A stretch of 64,000 bases of DNA from Palsa-504 sp050011155 (lineage in GTDB: Bacteria > Actinomycetota > Actinomycetes > Streptosporangiales > Streptosporangiaceae). The translations under genes and the position numbers were made by a program. Of this stretch, positions 20,144-28,152 are shown one piece after another. Where the stretch lies: positions 13,512-77,511 of the forward strand of contig JBEKJP010000015.1 in the NCBI GenBank assembly GCA_050011155.1, read 5' to 3'. The notes beneath the pieces are model-generated. The model ran no database searches. It was not told the DNA's origin and saw only the letters and a list, made by a program, of their open reading frames with translations. The first letter of the stretch is position 1. Every line of letters begins with the position of its first letter.

Positions 20144-20476
20144 ATGGAAACGACATGGTCGGCGTCGGGTTACACCGAGGGAAGCGGCTCGGCCGCGGGC
20201 CGGATCGCGCTGGTCGCGGTCGCGGTCCTCGCCGTGGTGGCCTACCTGGTCCTGCAGTTCAGGGCGCGGGCGCGCCGCCAGGCCGGAACGCGCCGGTACG
20301 ACCCCTGGGACTGGCGGACGTACCCAGACGACGGCAGCCCGGTAGACCAGGCGCTGGGCGGCCCCGAGGAGGGCCGCCGCCCCGAGTGGCGCTACGGCTA
20401 CCCGGACGGCTACGAGCCCTGTCCGCTGTACGAGTCCGCCGAGCTCCCCTGGACCGACCTGGACAAGGCGTCCTGA
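20144..20476 (+). CDS. Small single-span membrane protein, unknown function
   Basis: A 110-residue protein with one transmembrane helix at about residues 20-40 (IALVAVAVLAVVAYLVLQF). A basic stop-transfer segment (RARARRQAGTRR) follows, then an acidic, Tyr/Trp/Pro-rich cytoplasmic tail (YDPWDWRTYPDD, WRYGYPDGYEPCPLYESAE). GGGGAG lies just before ATG 20144; GTG and ATG codons upstream lack such a site. It precedes the large ATPase gene on the same strand. I recognise no family. Confidence 0.7.
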   Translation: METTWSASGYTEGSGSAAGRIALVAVAVLAVVAYLVLQFRARARRQAGTRRYDPWDWRTYPDDGSPVDQALGGPEEGRRPEWRYGYPDGYEPCPLYESAELPWTDLDKAS

Positions 20477-20555
20477 CCCCTTAGGCTATTTGCATCGGAT
20501 ACGGGCAAACGTGCGGATTGCGGTCCTCGCGGCGGATACGGTGCGGAGCGTCGTG

Positions 20556-23465
20556 ATGTTAGCGTGGGGCGCATTGAGCGAGCTCGGCGCGTACCGCATC
20601 ACCGAGATCCCGCGGCGCGCCGGTCCCGGCACGCGGCGGGTCCCGCCGGATGAGCCGGACGATACGGGCTGGACGCAGCGGCTCGCCGCGCTGACCGCGG
20701 CGTACCACGCCGGAGCCGAAGCCAACGGCAACGACGGCCCGGCTGCCCTGGCCTTCGGCTGGGTGCGGCACGACGCGGGCCAGCCGGTTCAGGTTCTCAC
20801 CGCGGGCGCCGCCCTGGTCGGCGGTGAGGACGGCGAGGACGTCCGCCTCACGCTGCCCGGCGGGGCGCGAGCCGAGCCGCTGGCGCGGGGCGCGCTGGCC
20901 GGGCTGATGGCCCGGCTGCCGTCCTGGCGCGCGATCGCCGGGATCAGCGACGGCCTGCTCCTGGACGACCCGCGGCCTGACCGCCAGGCGCGGACGCCGC
21001 CCACGCTGGAAGAGTGCCTGCTGGCGGTGTGGCCGGGACCGTTCGGCTGGCTGCTGGTGGCCGAGCCGCTGACCGCGGCGGAAATCGGCGAGGCCCGGGC
21101 CGGCCGGTCGGCCGGGTGGTGGCGGATCCGGCTGCTCGCCGGGGGCGCCGACGCCGGGGCCGCGTCGCGCGTGGCCGGGCTGGTGTGCGCCTCGACCGAC
21201 CTGGCCGGGCTGCCGTACGCGGTCGTCCCGGTGCCGGGCGGTGAGCCGGGCGGCCTCCGGGAGATCCTGGACGAGGCGGCCCCGGCCTCGCCGGGAGGGG
21301 ACGCGGGGCCGGCGTACCCGTTCTACGGGAGCACCGAGCTGCTGGCCGTGCTGACCCGGCCGCCCGAGCGTGAGCTGCCCGGAATCCGGCTGACGCTGCG
21401 GCCCGATTTCGACGTCACCCAGGAGCACACCGGGGCCTCCGGGCCTGGCCGGGCGGTGATCGACGTCGGCGAGATCCTCGACAGGAACCGCCGGCCGGCC
21501 GGCCCGCTGGCGCTGCCGCTCGACGTGCTGAACCGGCACGTGCTCGTCAGCGGCGCGGCCGGTTCCGGCAAGTCGCAGACCGTGCGGGCCATGCTCGAGG
21601 CCGCTACCGGCGCCGGGATCCCGTGGCTGGTGATAGAGCCGTCCCGGGCCGAGTACCGGCTGATGGCCGCGCGGCTGGCCGGGACGGGCGCGGTGGTGCG
21701 GATACGGCCGGGTGAGTCGGACTCGATCGCCGCCGGGCTCAACCCGCTCGAGCCCGCGCCGGACGCCGACGGCCGCCGGTTCCCGCTGCAGGCCCACGCC
21801 GACCTGGTCAAGGCGCTGTTCCTCGCCAGCTTCCGGTCGCAAGAGCCGTTCTCCCAGGTGATCGGCGCGGCGCTGACCAGGGTGTACGAGGAGGCGGGCT
21901 GGGACCTGGCGCTGGGCGAGACGGTGACGGCCGACCCGAGTCCGGGCTATCCCAGCCTCACCGACCTGCACCGGGCCGCGATCAGGGTCGTCCAGGAAAC
22001 CGGCTACAGCCAGCGGGTGGCTGACGAGGTGCTCGGCTTCGTCCGGGTGCGGCTGTCCAGCCTGCGGCTGGGGACGTCGGGCCGCTTCTTCGAGGGCGGT
22101 CATCAGCTCGACTTCGGCCGGCTGCTCAGCAGCAACGCCGTGGTCGAGGTCGAGGACGTGGACGCCGACGGCGACCAGGCCTTCCTGATCGGGACGGTGC
22201 TGATCAGGCTGGCCGAGCATGTGCGGATGGCGGGACCTGACGGCCAGGGGCTGCGCCACCTGACCATCTTCGAGGAGGCGCACCGGCTGCTCCGCCGGCC
22301 GCAGGCCGGCGTTCCGGCCGGAGCGGCGGCGCGGGCGGTCGAGACGTTGGCCGGGCTGCTCACCGGGCTCCGGGCCTACGGCGAAGGCGTCATCGTCACC
22401 GAGCGGATCCCGGAGCGCCTGCTCGGCGACGTCATCAGGAACACCGCGGTGAAGATCACCCACCGGCTGCCCGCGGCCGAGGACCGCGAGGCCGTGGGCA
22501 CCACGATGAACATGACGCCGGCGCAGAACCGGTTCCTGGTCACGCTCAGGCCGGGCGAGGCCGCGGTGTTCGCCGAGGGAATGGACTTCCCGCTGCTAGC
22601 GCGGATGCCCGACGGAACCGCCCGGGAGGCGGCCGCGGTACCGGCCGCGGTACCGGCCGCGGTACCGGCCGCGGCCGGGGACGAAGCCCAGGACAGCTCG
22701 GCCGGGGTGGTCCGGCCGCGCAGTGTCACCTGCGGTGCCGACTGCGCCGCCCGGCCTTGCACCCTGCGGGACATGCGGGTCGCCCAGCGCGCGCTGGAGG
22801 AGTACCCCGCGATCAGGCTGTGGGCGGAACTGTCCGTCCTGGCTCACCTCACCGGCTGGCCCATGCCGGTGCCGCGCACCACGCTGCTCTCGCTGCTGCA
22901 GGTGATGCCGTCCCGGCTGCGGGACTGCGCGATCTCCCACGGCGTCGACACCGCGGTCGGCGTCCGGGTGCCGGTGATCGTCGGCCGGGTCAGCCCGGTC
23001 GGTCTCGCCTCCCACGTCAGCACCGCGATCAGGGCCCGGATAGCGCGTGGCAGCTGGCTGTGCCAGCGGGAGGAACCGAAGTGGCTCGCGCCCGCCTATA
23101 CCTGGACGCTGGTCCTCGACGCGCTCAAGGCGGCCGACCGGAAGACGCCGGGCGCCGGCCCGCACCCGCGCAGCGCGGAATGGGAGCGGACCTACGGGCA
23201 GGCGATCACCGGTGACACCTGCGCGCGTCAGGTGGGGACAGTGCAGCGGTGGTACGACGCCGCGCAGCGGGACGACTGGGAGGTGCGGGCCGTGGCGTTC
23301 GGCGTCGACATCTTCTCCGGCGTGGAGCGGGCCGTCGGCGCCCGCGCCGAAGACGACGACTTCGAGGAGCGCTTTTCCGGCTACCTCGACCAGTTCGTCG
23401 ACTGCCAGTGGCCACGGCTGTACCTGGCCGCCGACCCGCTCGGAGACCCGCCGGAACGCCGGTAG
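20556..23465 (+). CDS. HerA/DUF87-like P-loop ATPase, large
   Basis: About 969 residues. The N-terminal 300 residues are of unknown fold. At about 330-345 the segment LPLDVLNRHVLVSGAAGSGK contains the Walker A of HerA/FtsK-like ATPases bound to DUF87, then WLVIEPSRAEYRL, AGLNPLEP, VEVEDVDADGDQAFLIGTVL and the Walker B-like LTIFEEAHRLLRR. The C-terminal 250 residues include a Cys cluster (CGADCAARPC). HerA-type proteins are hexameric motors acting on DNA or, in some systems, as defence or secretion ATPases. No nuclease (NurA) partner is adjacent. A triple GTACCGGCCGCG-type repeat near 22637 encodes a PAAVPAAV linker. The start is uncertain: TTG 20490 and TTG 20574 are alternatives. Confidence 0.8.
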   Translation: MLAWGALSELGAYRITEIPRRAGPGTRRVPPDEPDDTGWTQRLAALTAAYHAGAEANGNDGPAALAFGWVRHDAGQPVQVLTAGAALVGGEDGEDVRLTLPGGARAEPLARGALAGLMARLPSWRAIAGISDGLLLDDPRPDRQARTPPTLEECLLAVWPGPFGWLLVAEPLTAAEIGEARAGRSAGWWRIRLLAGGADAGAASRVAGLVCASTDLAGLPYAVVPVPGGEPGGLREILDEAAPASPGGDAGPAYPFYGSTELLAVLTRPPERELPGIRLTLRPDFDVTQEHTGASGPGRAVIDVGEILDRNRRPAGPLALPLDVLNRHVLVSGAAGSGKSQTVRAMLEAATGAGIPWLVIEPSRAEYRLMAARLAGTGAVVRIRPGESDSIAAGLNPLEPAPDADGRRFPLQAHADLVKALFLASFRSQEPFSQVIGAALTRVYEEAGWDLALGETVTADPSPGYPSLTDLHRAAIRVVQETGYSQRVADEVLGFVRVRLSSLRLGTSGRFFEGGHQLDFGRLLSSNAVVEVEDVDADGDQAFLIGTVLIRLAEHVRMAGPDGQGLRHLTIFEEAHRLLRRPQAGVPAGAAARAVETLAGLLTGLRAYGEGVIVTERIPERLLGDVIRNTAVKITHRLPAAEDREAVGTTMNMTPAQNRFLVTLRPGEAAVFAEGMDFPLLARMPDGTAREAAAVPAAVPAAVPAAAGDEAQDSSAGVVRPRSVTCGADCAARPCTLRDMRVAQRALEEYPAIRLWAELSVLAHLTGWPMPVPRTTLLSLLQVMPSRLRDCAISHGVDTAVGVRVPVIVGRVSPVGLASHVSTAIRARIARGSWLCQREEPKWLAPAYTWTLVLDALKAADRKTPGAGPHPRSAEWERTYGQAITGDTCARQVGTVQRWYDAAQRDDWEVRAVAFGVDIFSGVERAVGARAEDDDFEERFSGYLDQFVDCQWPRLYLAADPLGDPPERR

Positions 23466-23496
23466 CCCTGAGGTGCTGCCCATGAGGCCCGCTTGC

Positions 23497-23520
23497 CAGC
23501 TTGCTAGCTGCTTGCTAGCT
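23497..23520. repeat. Short tandem repeat (GCTTGCTAGCT units)
   Basis: After the ATPase stop, an 11-base unit resembling GCTTGCTAGCT occurs twice in tandem (with a degenerate third GCTTGCCAGC before it). The unit contains the palindrome GCTAGC. Possible terminator or protein site; otherwise unexplained. Confidence 0.4.
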
Positions 23521-23555
23521 CAGATTATGAGAACCGGCTCGCCAGACGGCCTGCG

Positions 23556-23658
23556 TTGTCCACAGGGGAATCCACATAACTGTGCATTGGGTTGCCAGTG
23601 GCGGTTGCATGCTGGGCAGTTAGGCGAGGAGTTATCCACAGGGTGTGCTTGTGGACAA
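23556..23658. promoter_or_regulatory. Cluster of DnaA boxes
   Basis: TTGTCCACA at 23556-23564, TTATCCACA at 23632-23640 and TGTGGACAA (reverse TTGTCCACA) at 23650-23658 are exact matches to DnaA-box forms within 103 bases. A weaker GAATCCACA lies at 23568-23576. The block lies between convergent genes, so it is not a promoter. It is too small to be a typical actinobacterial oriC, and dnaA/dnaN are not here. It may titrate DnaA or be an origin-proximal relic. Confidence 0.7.
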
Positions 23659-23664
23659 CCTGAT

Positions 23665-25269
23665 TCAGCTGGCCGGCAAGGTGGGCAGCAGCTCGGGGAG
23701 CCGTCCGGAAGACGGTTCCGGCCGGATTCGCCAGCCGCGCCGGCCGGACACGCAGAACCACACCAGCGCCACGGCGGCGAGCAGGCGGACGGCCGGGGTC
23801 AGCCACATTCCGTCGAACTGGACGATGTCGTAGAGCCAGTGCGGCTCGGCCGGATTCTGGACCGCCTGGGCGTAGACGGTCGCCGCGGCGAGCAGGCGGA
23901 TCAGCACCACCCAGTCCAGCCAGGACGCCGCGTACAGGGCGAGCAGGGCGACGGCCATCACGTCATACCAGGGCCGCTGGAACCCCGTGACGAAGAGCCA
24001 GGCCAGGCTCAGCGCCAGGGCGGGAGCGACGGCCGGCCGGCCGGGAACCGGGTCCGGGAAGCGCGCGAGCGCCAGCAGCGCCACCGCGGCGAAGAGCAGG
24101 TAAGAGACCAGCACCAGGTGCGGCGGGACGCTGGACACGCTGAAGTGCGTATAGCCGAGCACCGGGCGCCAGAACAGCTGGTACATGGTGTCCCAGGTGA
24201 TCCCCCCGCCGCGGGTGAGGAGCACCTTGATCGCGGGGATGCCCGCGGCCAGGTAGGCCGGGACGGCGACGACCGCGAAGCCCGCCGCCGCAGCGGCCAG
24301 GGCCCGGAGAGCCCGGACCGACCGTTGGCAGGCCCAGGCCACGGCCAGCCCGAGCAGCGCGTACTCCACCTTGATGCCGGTCGCTATCCCGATCAGCAGG
24401 CCGGCCAGGGCGGCGCTGACGGCCGGTATGGTGCTGGCCGGTACTGTGCTGGCCCGTGCCTGGGTGCCGTCTGGCTCGCGGGCCGGGCGGGACCGGAGGG
24501 CGGCCACGCCCACCAGCCCGAAGGCCACAGCCAGTCCGTCGATATGGCCGCCCGCGACGATCTCCCACAGCAACAGCGGATTCACCGACCACAGCAGGTG
24601 TGCACGCAGGCGCAGTCGCGGGTCGGCGCGGACCAGCCGGTCCAGGGCCAGGATGACGGCGCCGAAGGCGAGCGCCTCTTCCAGCTTCAGCCAGAACGTG
24701 ATGCGGGTAAGCGACGTCCCGCCCAGCTCGGCCGCGCCCCACTCCGCCGCGGTGGCCAGCGGCCCGTATACCGATACCGCGTTCATCCAGCTGGACGGGA
24801 TCTCGGCGGACGGAATCTGCTTGCCGACCGGATCGCCGGACCGCTGCAGCTGCCGCGGGGTCATGACGTAGGGGCTGTGCCCGGTCACCGCCGTCCGGCC
24901 GCTGGCGGCGTACGAGATGGAGTCCGTCGAGCCGGCTGGCGGGAGCACCGTCAGCGCCGTGACGGCCAGGAACGCGCCGGCCAGAACCAGGCGCACCCGC
25001 GGGCGCGCACCGCGAGCCACGGCGGCCAGCCCGGCGACCACGCCCGCGGCGCCCAGCGCCATCGCGGCCCACAGCGAGACCGTCACCAACGTCGCCGTCA
25101 GGTGCAGCGCGTGCCACCACGGAAGCTGACCGGCCCGGGGGATGCGCGGGACGGTGACGTTCGGGCCCGCGGCCGACAGGACGATCATGATCAGCACCGC
25201 GGCCGTGATGGCGACCGCGGAGAACCATCCGGCCAGGCGAGCAGGGCCGGCCTCGTCCTTGTCGCTCAC
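23665..25269 (-). CDS. GT-C polyprenyl-phosphomannose-dependent mannosyltransferase, MptB-like
   Basis: A 534-residue polytopic membrane protein with about a dozen hydrophobic segments. The first large loop holds the conserved acidic segment STDSISYAASGRTAVTGHSPY and SVYGPLATAAEWGAAELGGTS, then LLWSVNPLLLWEIVAGGHID. These are hallmarks of the MptB/alpha-1,6-mannosyltransferase group that uses polyprenyl-phosphomannose outside the membrane to extend mannan or lipoglycan cores. GTG 25269 starts MSDKDEAG. It is paralogous to the protein at 48426-50057. The acceptor is unknown. Confidence 0.85.
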   Translation of the reverse strand: MSDKDEAGPARLAGWFSAVAITAAVLIMIVLSAAGPNVTVPRIPRAGQLPWWHALHLTATLVTVSLWAAMALGAAGVVAGLAAVARGARPRVRLVLAGAFLAVTALTVLPPAGSTDSISYAASGRTAVTGHSPYVMTPRQLQRSGDPVGKQIPSAEIPSSWMNAVSVYGPLATAAEWGAAELGGTSLTRITFWLKLEEALAFGAVILALDRLVRADPRLRLRAHLLWSVNPLLLWEIVAGGHIDGLAVAFGLVGVAALRSRPAREPDGTQARASTVPASTIPAVSAALAGLLIGIATGIKVEYALLGLAVAWACQRSVRALRALAAAAAGFAVVAVPAYLAAGIPAIKVLLTRGGGITWDTMYQLFWRPVLGYTHFSVSSVPPHLVLVSYLLFAAVALLALARFPDPVPGRPAVAPALALSLAWLFVTGFQRPWYDVMAVALLALYAASWLDWVVLIRLLAAATVYAQAVQNPAEPHWLYDIVQFDGMWLTPAVRLLAAVALVWFCVSGRRGWRIRPEPSSGRLPELLPTLPAS

Positions 25270-25337
25270 TGAATCGCCCGCCTGCTGGTCATCGTGGATC
25301 CGTGACTAGACGGTACCGGATCACCCGGTGGCCGACC

Positions 25338-25366
25338 GGGCGCCCGGAAAGTAAAACCGGGCGCCC
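25338..25366. terminator. Strong hairpin, likely terminator of the DUF5324-like gene
   Basis: GGGCGCCCGG (25338-25347) and CCGGGCGCCC (25357-25366) are perfect complements around a 9-base A-rich loop. It lies just downstream of the minus-strand gene ending at 25399. There is no U-tract, as is common in GC-rich actinobacteria. Confidence 0.6.
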
Positions 25367-25398
25367 GCAGCGTTGGCTTGCGCTCCGCGCTTTCCGGA

Positions 25399-26043
25399 CT
25401 AGGCGTCCGGCGTCGTGACCCGCCCGTTCACCTCCGAGTGCCGGGCGGCGTCGGTCACGGGCTTGTCCGTCTGCGGTGTCGTTTCCGCTTCCGGTGACCC
25501 AGCGGCGTCGTTCTCGGCCTCGGCGGTGGCGTTGGCGTAACGACGCCGCATGGCGACGGCGGCACCCGCGCCCGCCGCGGCTACCGCCACGCCGACGCCG
25601 AGCAGCCAGCGCCAGCCCAGCATCCGCCGGACACCGGTCCGCTTCGTGCCTGGCCTGACCTGCTGGGCGGTCGATCGCAGGGCCGACGAGACCTTAGGCG
25701 CGACGGTGCCGGTAACCGCCTCCGCGACCTTAGGCGCGACGGTGCCGGTAATAGCGTCCGCCGCCCCTTCCAGCCGCGGCGCGACCCATTCCCTGGCGCC
25801 TTGAACAGCATCTTCTAGTCGCGGCGCGGCCCATTCCTTCGCGCCCTGAACGGCTTCCTCGAGGCGAGGCGCCGCCCAGTCCCTGGCATCCTGAACGCCC
25901 TGTCGGACTCCCTGGGCCGCTGTCGTTCCCGCGCGCTTCCCCGCTGGGATGGCCTGCGCGGCGGTGTCCAGGGCACGATCCTTCGCGCGGGCACCGAGCG
26001 CAGCCGCCCTGTCGGTAGTGCGGTTGGTCTTGATAAGGGACAC
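25399..26043 (-). CDS. DUF5324-like membrane-anchored repeat protein
   Basis: A 214-residue protein. The N-terminal half has tandem amphipathic repeats of about 15 residues (ARDWAAPRLEEAVQG, AKEWAAPRLEDAVQG, AREWVAPRLEGAADA), followed by two copies of a TGTVAPKV unit. A transmembrane segment follows at about residues 140-160 (WRWLLGVGVAVAAAGAGAAVA), then a charged tail. Position next to the cyclophilin and rhomboid genes matches the DUF5324 gene of Streptomyces. GTG 26043 is preferred over an upstream ATG because GGAGG lies six bases before it. Function unknown; apolipoprotein-like helices suggest membrane or surface association. Confidence 0.75.
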   Translation of the reverse strand: MSLIKTNRTTDRAAALGARAKDRALDTAAQAIPAGKRAGTTAAQGVRQGVQDARDWAAPRLEEAVQGAKEWAAPRLEDAVQGAREWVAPRLEGAADAITGTVAPKVAEAVTGTVAPKVSSALRSTAQQVRPGTKRTGVRRMLGWRWLLGVGVAVAAAGAGAAVAMRRRYANATAEAENDAAGSPEAETTPQTDKPVTDAARHSEVNGRVTTPDA

Positions 26044-26193
26044 AGTAAACCTCCAGCGCATGATCCCGTCTTGACAAGCTTCCCGGGTTTGCCGGGTTCA
26101 ATCATTGCGCGCTACCGGTACGGTGATGACTGGAGGAGTTTTTACACCGGCGAAATGTCCGGCCGTTAGCCGGCTGGATGAGGAGTCAACCGC

Positions 26194-26718
26194 ATGACAG
26201 ACACGCTGACCGCGACGTTGCGCACCAACCAGGGGACGATCGTCATTCGTCTTTTCCCTGATCACGCGCCGAAGACGGTACGCAACTTCGTGGAACTGGC
26301 CGAAGGCGGCCGGGAGTGGACGGACCCGTCGACCGGGCAGGCCACCACGAGCAAGCTGTACGACGGGACCATCTTCCACCGGGTCATCCCCGACTTCATG
26401 ATCCAGGGCGGCGACCCGCTCGGATCCGGCCGCGGCGGCCCGGGCTACAAGTTCGCCGACGAGATCCACCCCGACCTGGGCTTCGACCGGCCGTACCTGC
26501 TGGCCATGGCCAACGCCGGACCCGGCACCAACGGCTCGCAGTTCTTCGTCACGGTGGCGCCGACCCCCTGGCTGAACGGCAAGCACACCATCTTCGGCGA
26601 GGTCGTCCAAGGCGCCGACGTCGTCGACCTGATCAGCCGGCTCAAGACGGGCAGTCAGGACCGGCCGGTCGAGGACGTAGTCGTCGAGTCGGTCACGATC
26701 GAACGCAGCACCTCTTAG
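26194..26718 (+). CDS. ppiA: Peptidyl-prolyl cis-trans isomerase, cyclophilin type
   Basis: A 174-residue single-domain cyclophilin: TIVIRLFPDHAPKTVRNFVEL, IFHRVIPDFMIQGGD with the catalytic Arg, then LAMANAGPGTNGSQFFVT, HTIFGEVVQGADVVD. No signal peptide, so cytoplasmic. The gene order DUF5324-cyclophilin-rhomboid-crgA matches the Streptomyces chromosome. Confidence 0.96.
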   Translation: MTDTLTATLRTNQGTIVIRLFPDHAPKTVRNFVELAEGGREWTDPSTGQATTSKLYDGTIFHRVIPDFMIQGGDPLGSGRGGPGYKFADEIHPDLGFDRPYLLAMANAGPGTNGSQFFVTVAPTPWLNGKHTIFGEVVQGADVVDLISRLKTGSQDRPVEDVVVESVTIERSTS

Positions 26719-26734
26719 CTGATTGGACCAAGCT

Positions 26735-27679
26735 GTGAGCACGACCAGCGACCCCGGTTCCGCCGGACAGGCCGGCCCGGACGGGGACGCTCCCGGGGCC
26801 GGCGGTAACCAGGATTATCCGACCTGTTACCGCCACCCGGGCCGGGAGACTTACGTCTCCTGTGTCCGTTGCGGGCGCCACGCCTGCCCGGACTGCATGC
26901 GCTCGGCCTCGGTCGGCCAGCAGTGCGTGGAGTGCGTGGGCGAGGGCGCGCGCAGCACCCGCCAGGCCAGAACCACCTTCGGCGGCCGGCCGGCGGCGGG
27001 CGCCGTCGTCACCTGGACGCTCCTGGGTATCAACGTCGCCCTGTTCCTGGTGACCTGGGTCCGCCCGGGCATCGTCAACGACCTGGTGATGCTGGGCTAT
27101 GCCCCGTACGTGTCGCTCGGCCCGCTGCACGGCGTGGCCGCGGGCGAGTGGTACCGGCTGATCACGTCCGCGTTCGTCGTTCCCGGGGCGGGCCTGAACG
27201 GCCTGGGATTCGCCGACATCCTGTTCAACATGTGGGCGCTGGTGGTCGTGGGACCGGCGCTCGAGGGGCTCCTCGGCCGGACCCGCTTCCTCGCGGTGTA
27301 CCTGGTCAGCGCCGTCGGCGGCGGGGTGATGTACTACTACATCGTCCCGCCCTACAACGCCGCGGCCGGCGCCTCGGGCGCCATCTTCGGGCTGTTCGGA
27401 GCGTGGTTCGTGGTGTCCAGGCGGCTGCGCCTCGACACCCGCGGCATCGTCTTCCTCATCGCCATCAACCTCGCGCTCGGCTTCTTCTTCCACAGCTTCA
27501 TCGCCTGGCAGGATCACATCGGCGGCCTGCTGACCGGCGTGCTGCTGACCGGCGCCTACGCGTACGCGCCGCGGAAGAACCGCGCTGTCATCCAGGTCGC
27601 CGCCACGGTGGCGGTCGTGGCCCTGATAGTGGTCGCTGTCGTCATCCGGACCCACCAGCTCACCAGCGGCACGTCCTGA
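26735..27679 (+). CDS. Rhomboid-family intramembrane serine protease with N-terminal zinc-binding domain
   Basis: A 314-residue protein. Residues 28-70 contain a Cys/His cluster (CYRHPGRETYVSCVRCGRH, CPDC, CVEC) of B-box type. The rhomboid core follows with several membrane spans; the catalytic Ser lies in GASGAIFGLFGAW and the catalytic His in WQDHIGGLLTG. It should cleave membrane substrates within the bilayer. GTG 26735 is chosen; it lies 16 bases after the cyclophilin stop, so the two are probably co-transcribed. A TTG at 26723 is the alternative. Confidence 0.92.
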   Translation: MSTTSDPGSAGQAGPDGDAPGAGGNQDYPTCYRHPGRETYVSCVRCGRHACPDCMRSASVGQQCVECVGEGARSTRQARTTFGGRPAAGAVVTWTLLGINVALFLVTWVRPGIVNDLVMLGYAPYVSLGPLHGVAAGEWYRLITSAFVVPGAGLNGLGFADILFNMWALVVVGPALEGLLGRTRFLAVYLVSAVGGGVMYYYIVPPYNAAAGASGAIFGLFGAWFVVSRRLRLDTRGIVFLIAINLALGFFFHSFIAWQDHIGGLLTGVLLTGAYAYAPRKNRAVIQVAATVAVVALIVVAVVIRTHQLTSGTS

Positions 27680-27776
27680 CACTTCTGCAACTGCCAGCTC
27701 GTCGGTGTCGCGTCCGGCGGCCGGTGCATCTGCCTGCCCGGGCAAGCTGAGTGGCATTTGCCCGTGATCGCGAAGG

Positions 27777-28028
27777 TCAGCGCCACCTGGTGGCTAGGGT
27801 GACGCCCGCGATGATGAACGCGAATCCGATCACGAGGTTCCACGCGCCCAGGCTGTTCAGACCGGGGATGGATCCGTTCGAGAGGTAGTACACCACGATC
27901 CAGGCCAGGCCGAAGACCAGGCAGACCACGATGGCCGGGCCGACCCACGGGGCACTGACCTTCCGCGCCGCTGTCTTCTGCGGCGGAGGGGTGTAGACCG
28001 TCCTCTTGCGGACGCGCGACTTGGGCAC
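27777..28028 (-). CDS. crgA: Cell division protein CrgA
   Basis: An 83-residue protein with two transmembrane helices (IVVCLVFGLAWIVVYYLSNG and LVIGFAFIIAGVTLATRW) and the conserved start MPKSRVRKRT. CrgA is a septal membrane protein that recruits FtsZ/FtsQ partners and penicillin-binding proteins in actinobacteria. GTG 28028 is chosen because GGAGG precedes it by five bases and it matches the family N-terminus; the frame is open to 28061. It is convergent with the rhomboid gene. Confidence 0.92.
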   Translation of the reverse strand: MPKSRVRKRTVYTPPPQKTAARKVSAPWVGPAIVVCLVFGLAWIVVYYLSNGSIPGLNSLGAWNLVIGFAFIIAGVTLATRWR

Positions 28029-28152
28029 GAACGCCTCCTGCGTAGCAACCTGGCGAAGCAACCGCGATCAGATCCCGCGCTGCGGACACCAGCGTAGTCG
28101 CTCTGGACGATGGTCGGCGCGATCCGCGTTTACTAGGCGCCCGGGAGCGGCC

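Noticed and set aside
23466..23664. Full chromosomal origin
   Set aside because: Too few DnaA boxes and no dnaA, dnaN or AT-rich unwinding element nearby.
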